Positions 62,148 to 62,500 of a DNA stretch of 62,500 nt are shown piece after piece. Position 1 is the stretch's first letter; each line of letters opens with the position of its first letter. The DNA lies in assembly GCF_964340395.1 (NCBI RefSeq), contig NC_135549.1:13747342-13809841 (forward strand), in the 5' to 3' direction. The stretch comes from Glandiceps talaboti. Its lineage: Eukaryota > Hemichordata > Enteropneusta > Spengelidae. Under the pieces are notes generated by a model. It ran no database searches, was not told the DNA's origin, and saw only the letters and a program-made list of their open reading frames with translations. The translations under genes were made by a program, and so were the position numbers.

Positions 62148-62500
62148 GTGAGTTGAACTAAATATTTACGTCAGTCTGGTTTTTGGTACATGCTTGTGAT
62201 CACTAAATTGTCATCAGTGGGACATAAAGTAAAAGTTACAGTTGACTGTATTACTAGTAAATTTCAATTTTGAAGAATATCCAGTATTCCTGTAAAATTG
62301 GTCAGTACGTTCAACAATACATTACACTTGTTGAAGTGCCAGGCAGAAATTATATTGGTGTTTTCTGAGGAGAAGGTTTGTGTGACCTAAAATACAACTC
62401 AACAGTTACTATCATTTTATCCTTTCTACGTTCTACTGCCCTCAGCGTTCATTTGACAAAAATGTCATTTCCCTTTCATCCTTGATTTATTGCTCTTACC
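62148..62500 (+). other. Start of the last visible gene C intron
   Basis: Begins GTGAGT. No exon matching the gene A or B C-terminal sequence is present before the window edge. Confidence 0.75.

Noticed and set aside
62445-62500. Possible final exon of gene C after a CCCTCAG acceptor-like site
   Set aside because: The translation does not resemble the C-terminal exon of genes A or B.

Overview
The window is animal nuclear DNA: AT-rich, with long introns, GT-AG splice sites and very dense simple repeats. It carries three head-to-tail plus-strand genes for M1-family (aminopeptidase N-like) zinc metallopeptidases. The exon/intron style, the type II membrane architecture and the transposon remnants fit an invertebrate metazoan, plausibly marine. 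I cannot name the species from the sequence.

Layout. (1) 1-10535: gene A, 5'-truncated by the window edge. It covers the GAMEN exon through the stop codon in 12 visible exons. (2) 10536-18462: intergenic DNA with several microsatellites, including a (CGTCA)n pentamer array, and a 1.05-kb transposon remnant with terminal inverted repeats and TTA target duplications. (3) 18463-39410: gene B, complete, 17 exons, 991 predicted residues. (4) 39411-47438: intergenic DNA with two copies of a long-TIR MITE, a separate inverted-repeat element and a possible retroelement tail. (5) 47439-62147: gene C, 16 visible exons encoding 921 codons. Its last exon lies beyond the right edge.

Each complete 5' end (B and C) encodes a short cytosolic tail, one membrane anchor, a Pro/Ser-rich stalk, the M1 N-terminal domain, the thermolysin-like catalytic domain (GxMEN, HEXXH-X18-E, catalytic Tyr) and the alpha-helical C-terminal domain. 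They are predicted to be cell-surface ectoenzymes that trim N-terminal residues from peptides. All zinc ligands and the catalytic Glu and Tyr are present in all three. The exopeptidase motif is GAMEN in A, SAMEN in B and SGMEN in C. Most exon lengths and intron phases match across the three genes, so they are tandem duplicates. Gene A lacks two introns that B and C share.

I found no RNA gene, CRISPR array or unrelated protein-coding gene. The unexpected content is non-coding: several apparently non-autonomous mobile elements (a Harbinger-like family, an 841-bp hairpin-ended element with internal 146-bp tandem repeats, a long-TIR family in three copies, and two foldback elements), and a recurrent 14-bp RFX/X-box-like palindrome, one copy of which lies about 290 bp upstream of the gene C start codon.
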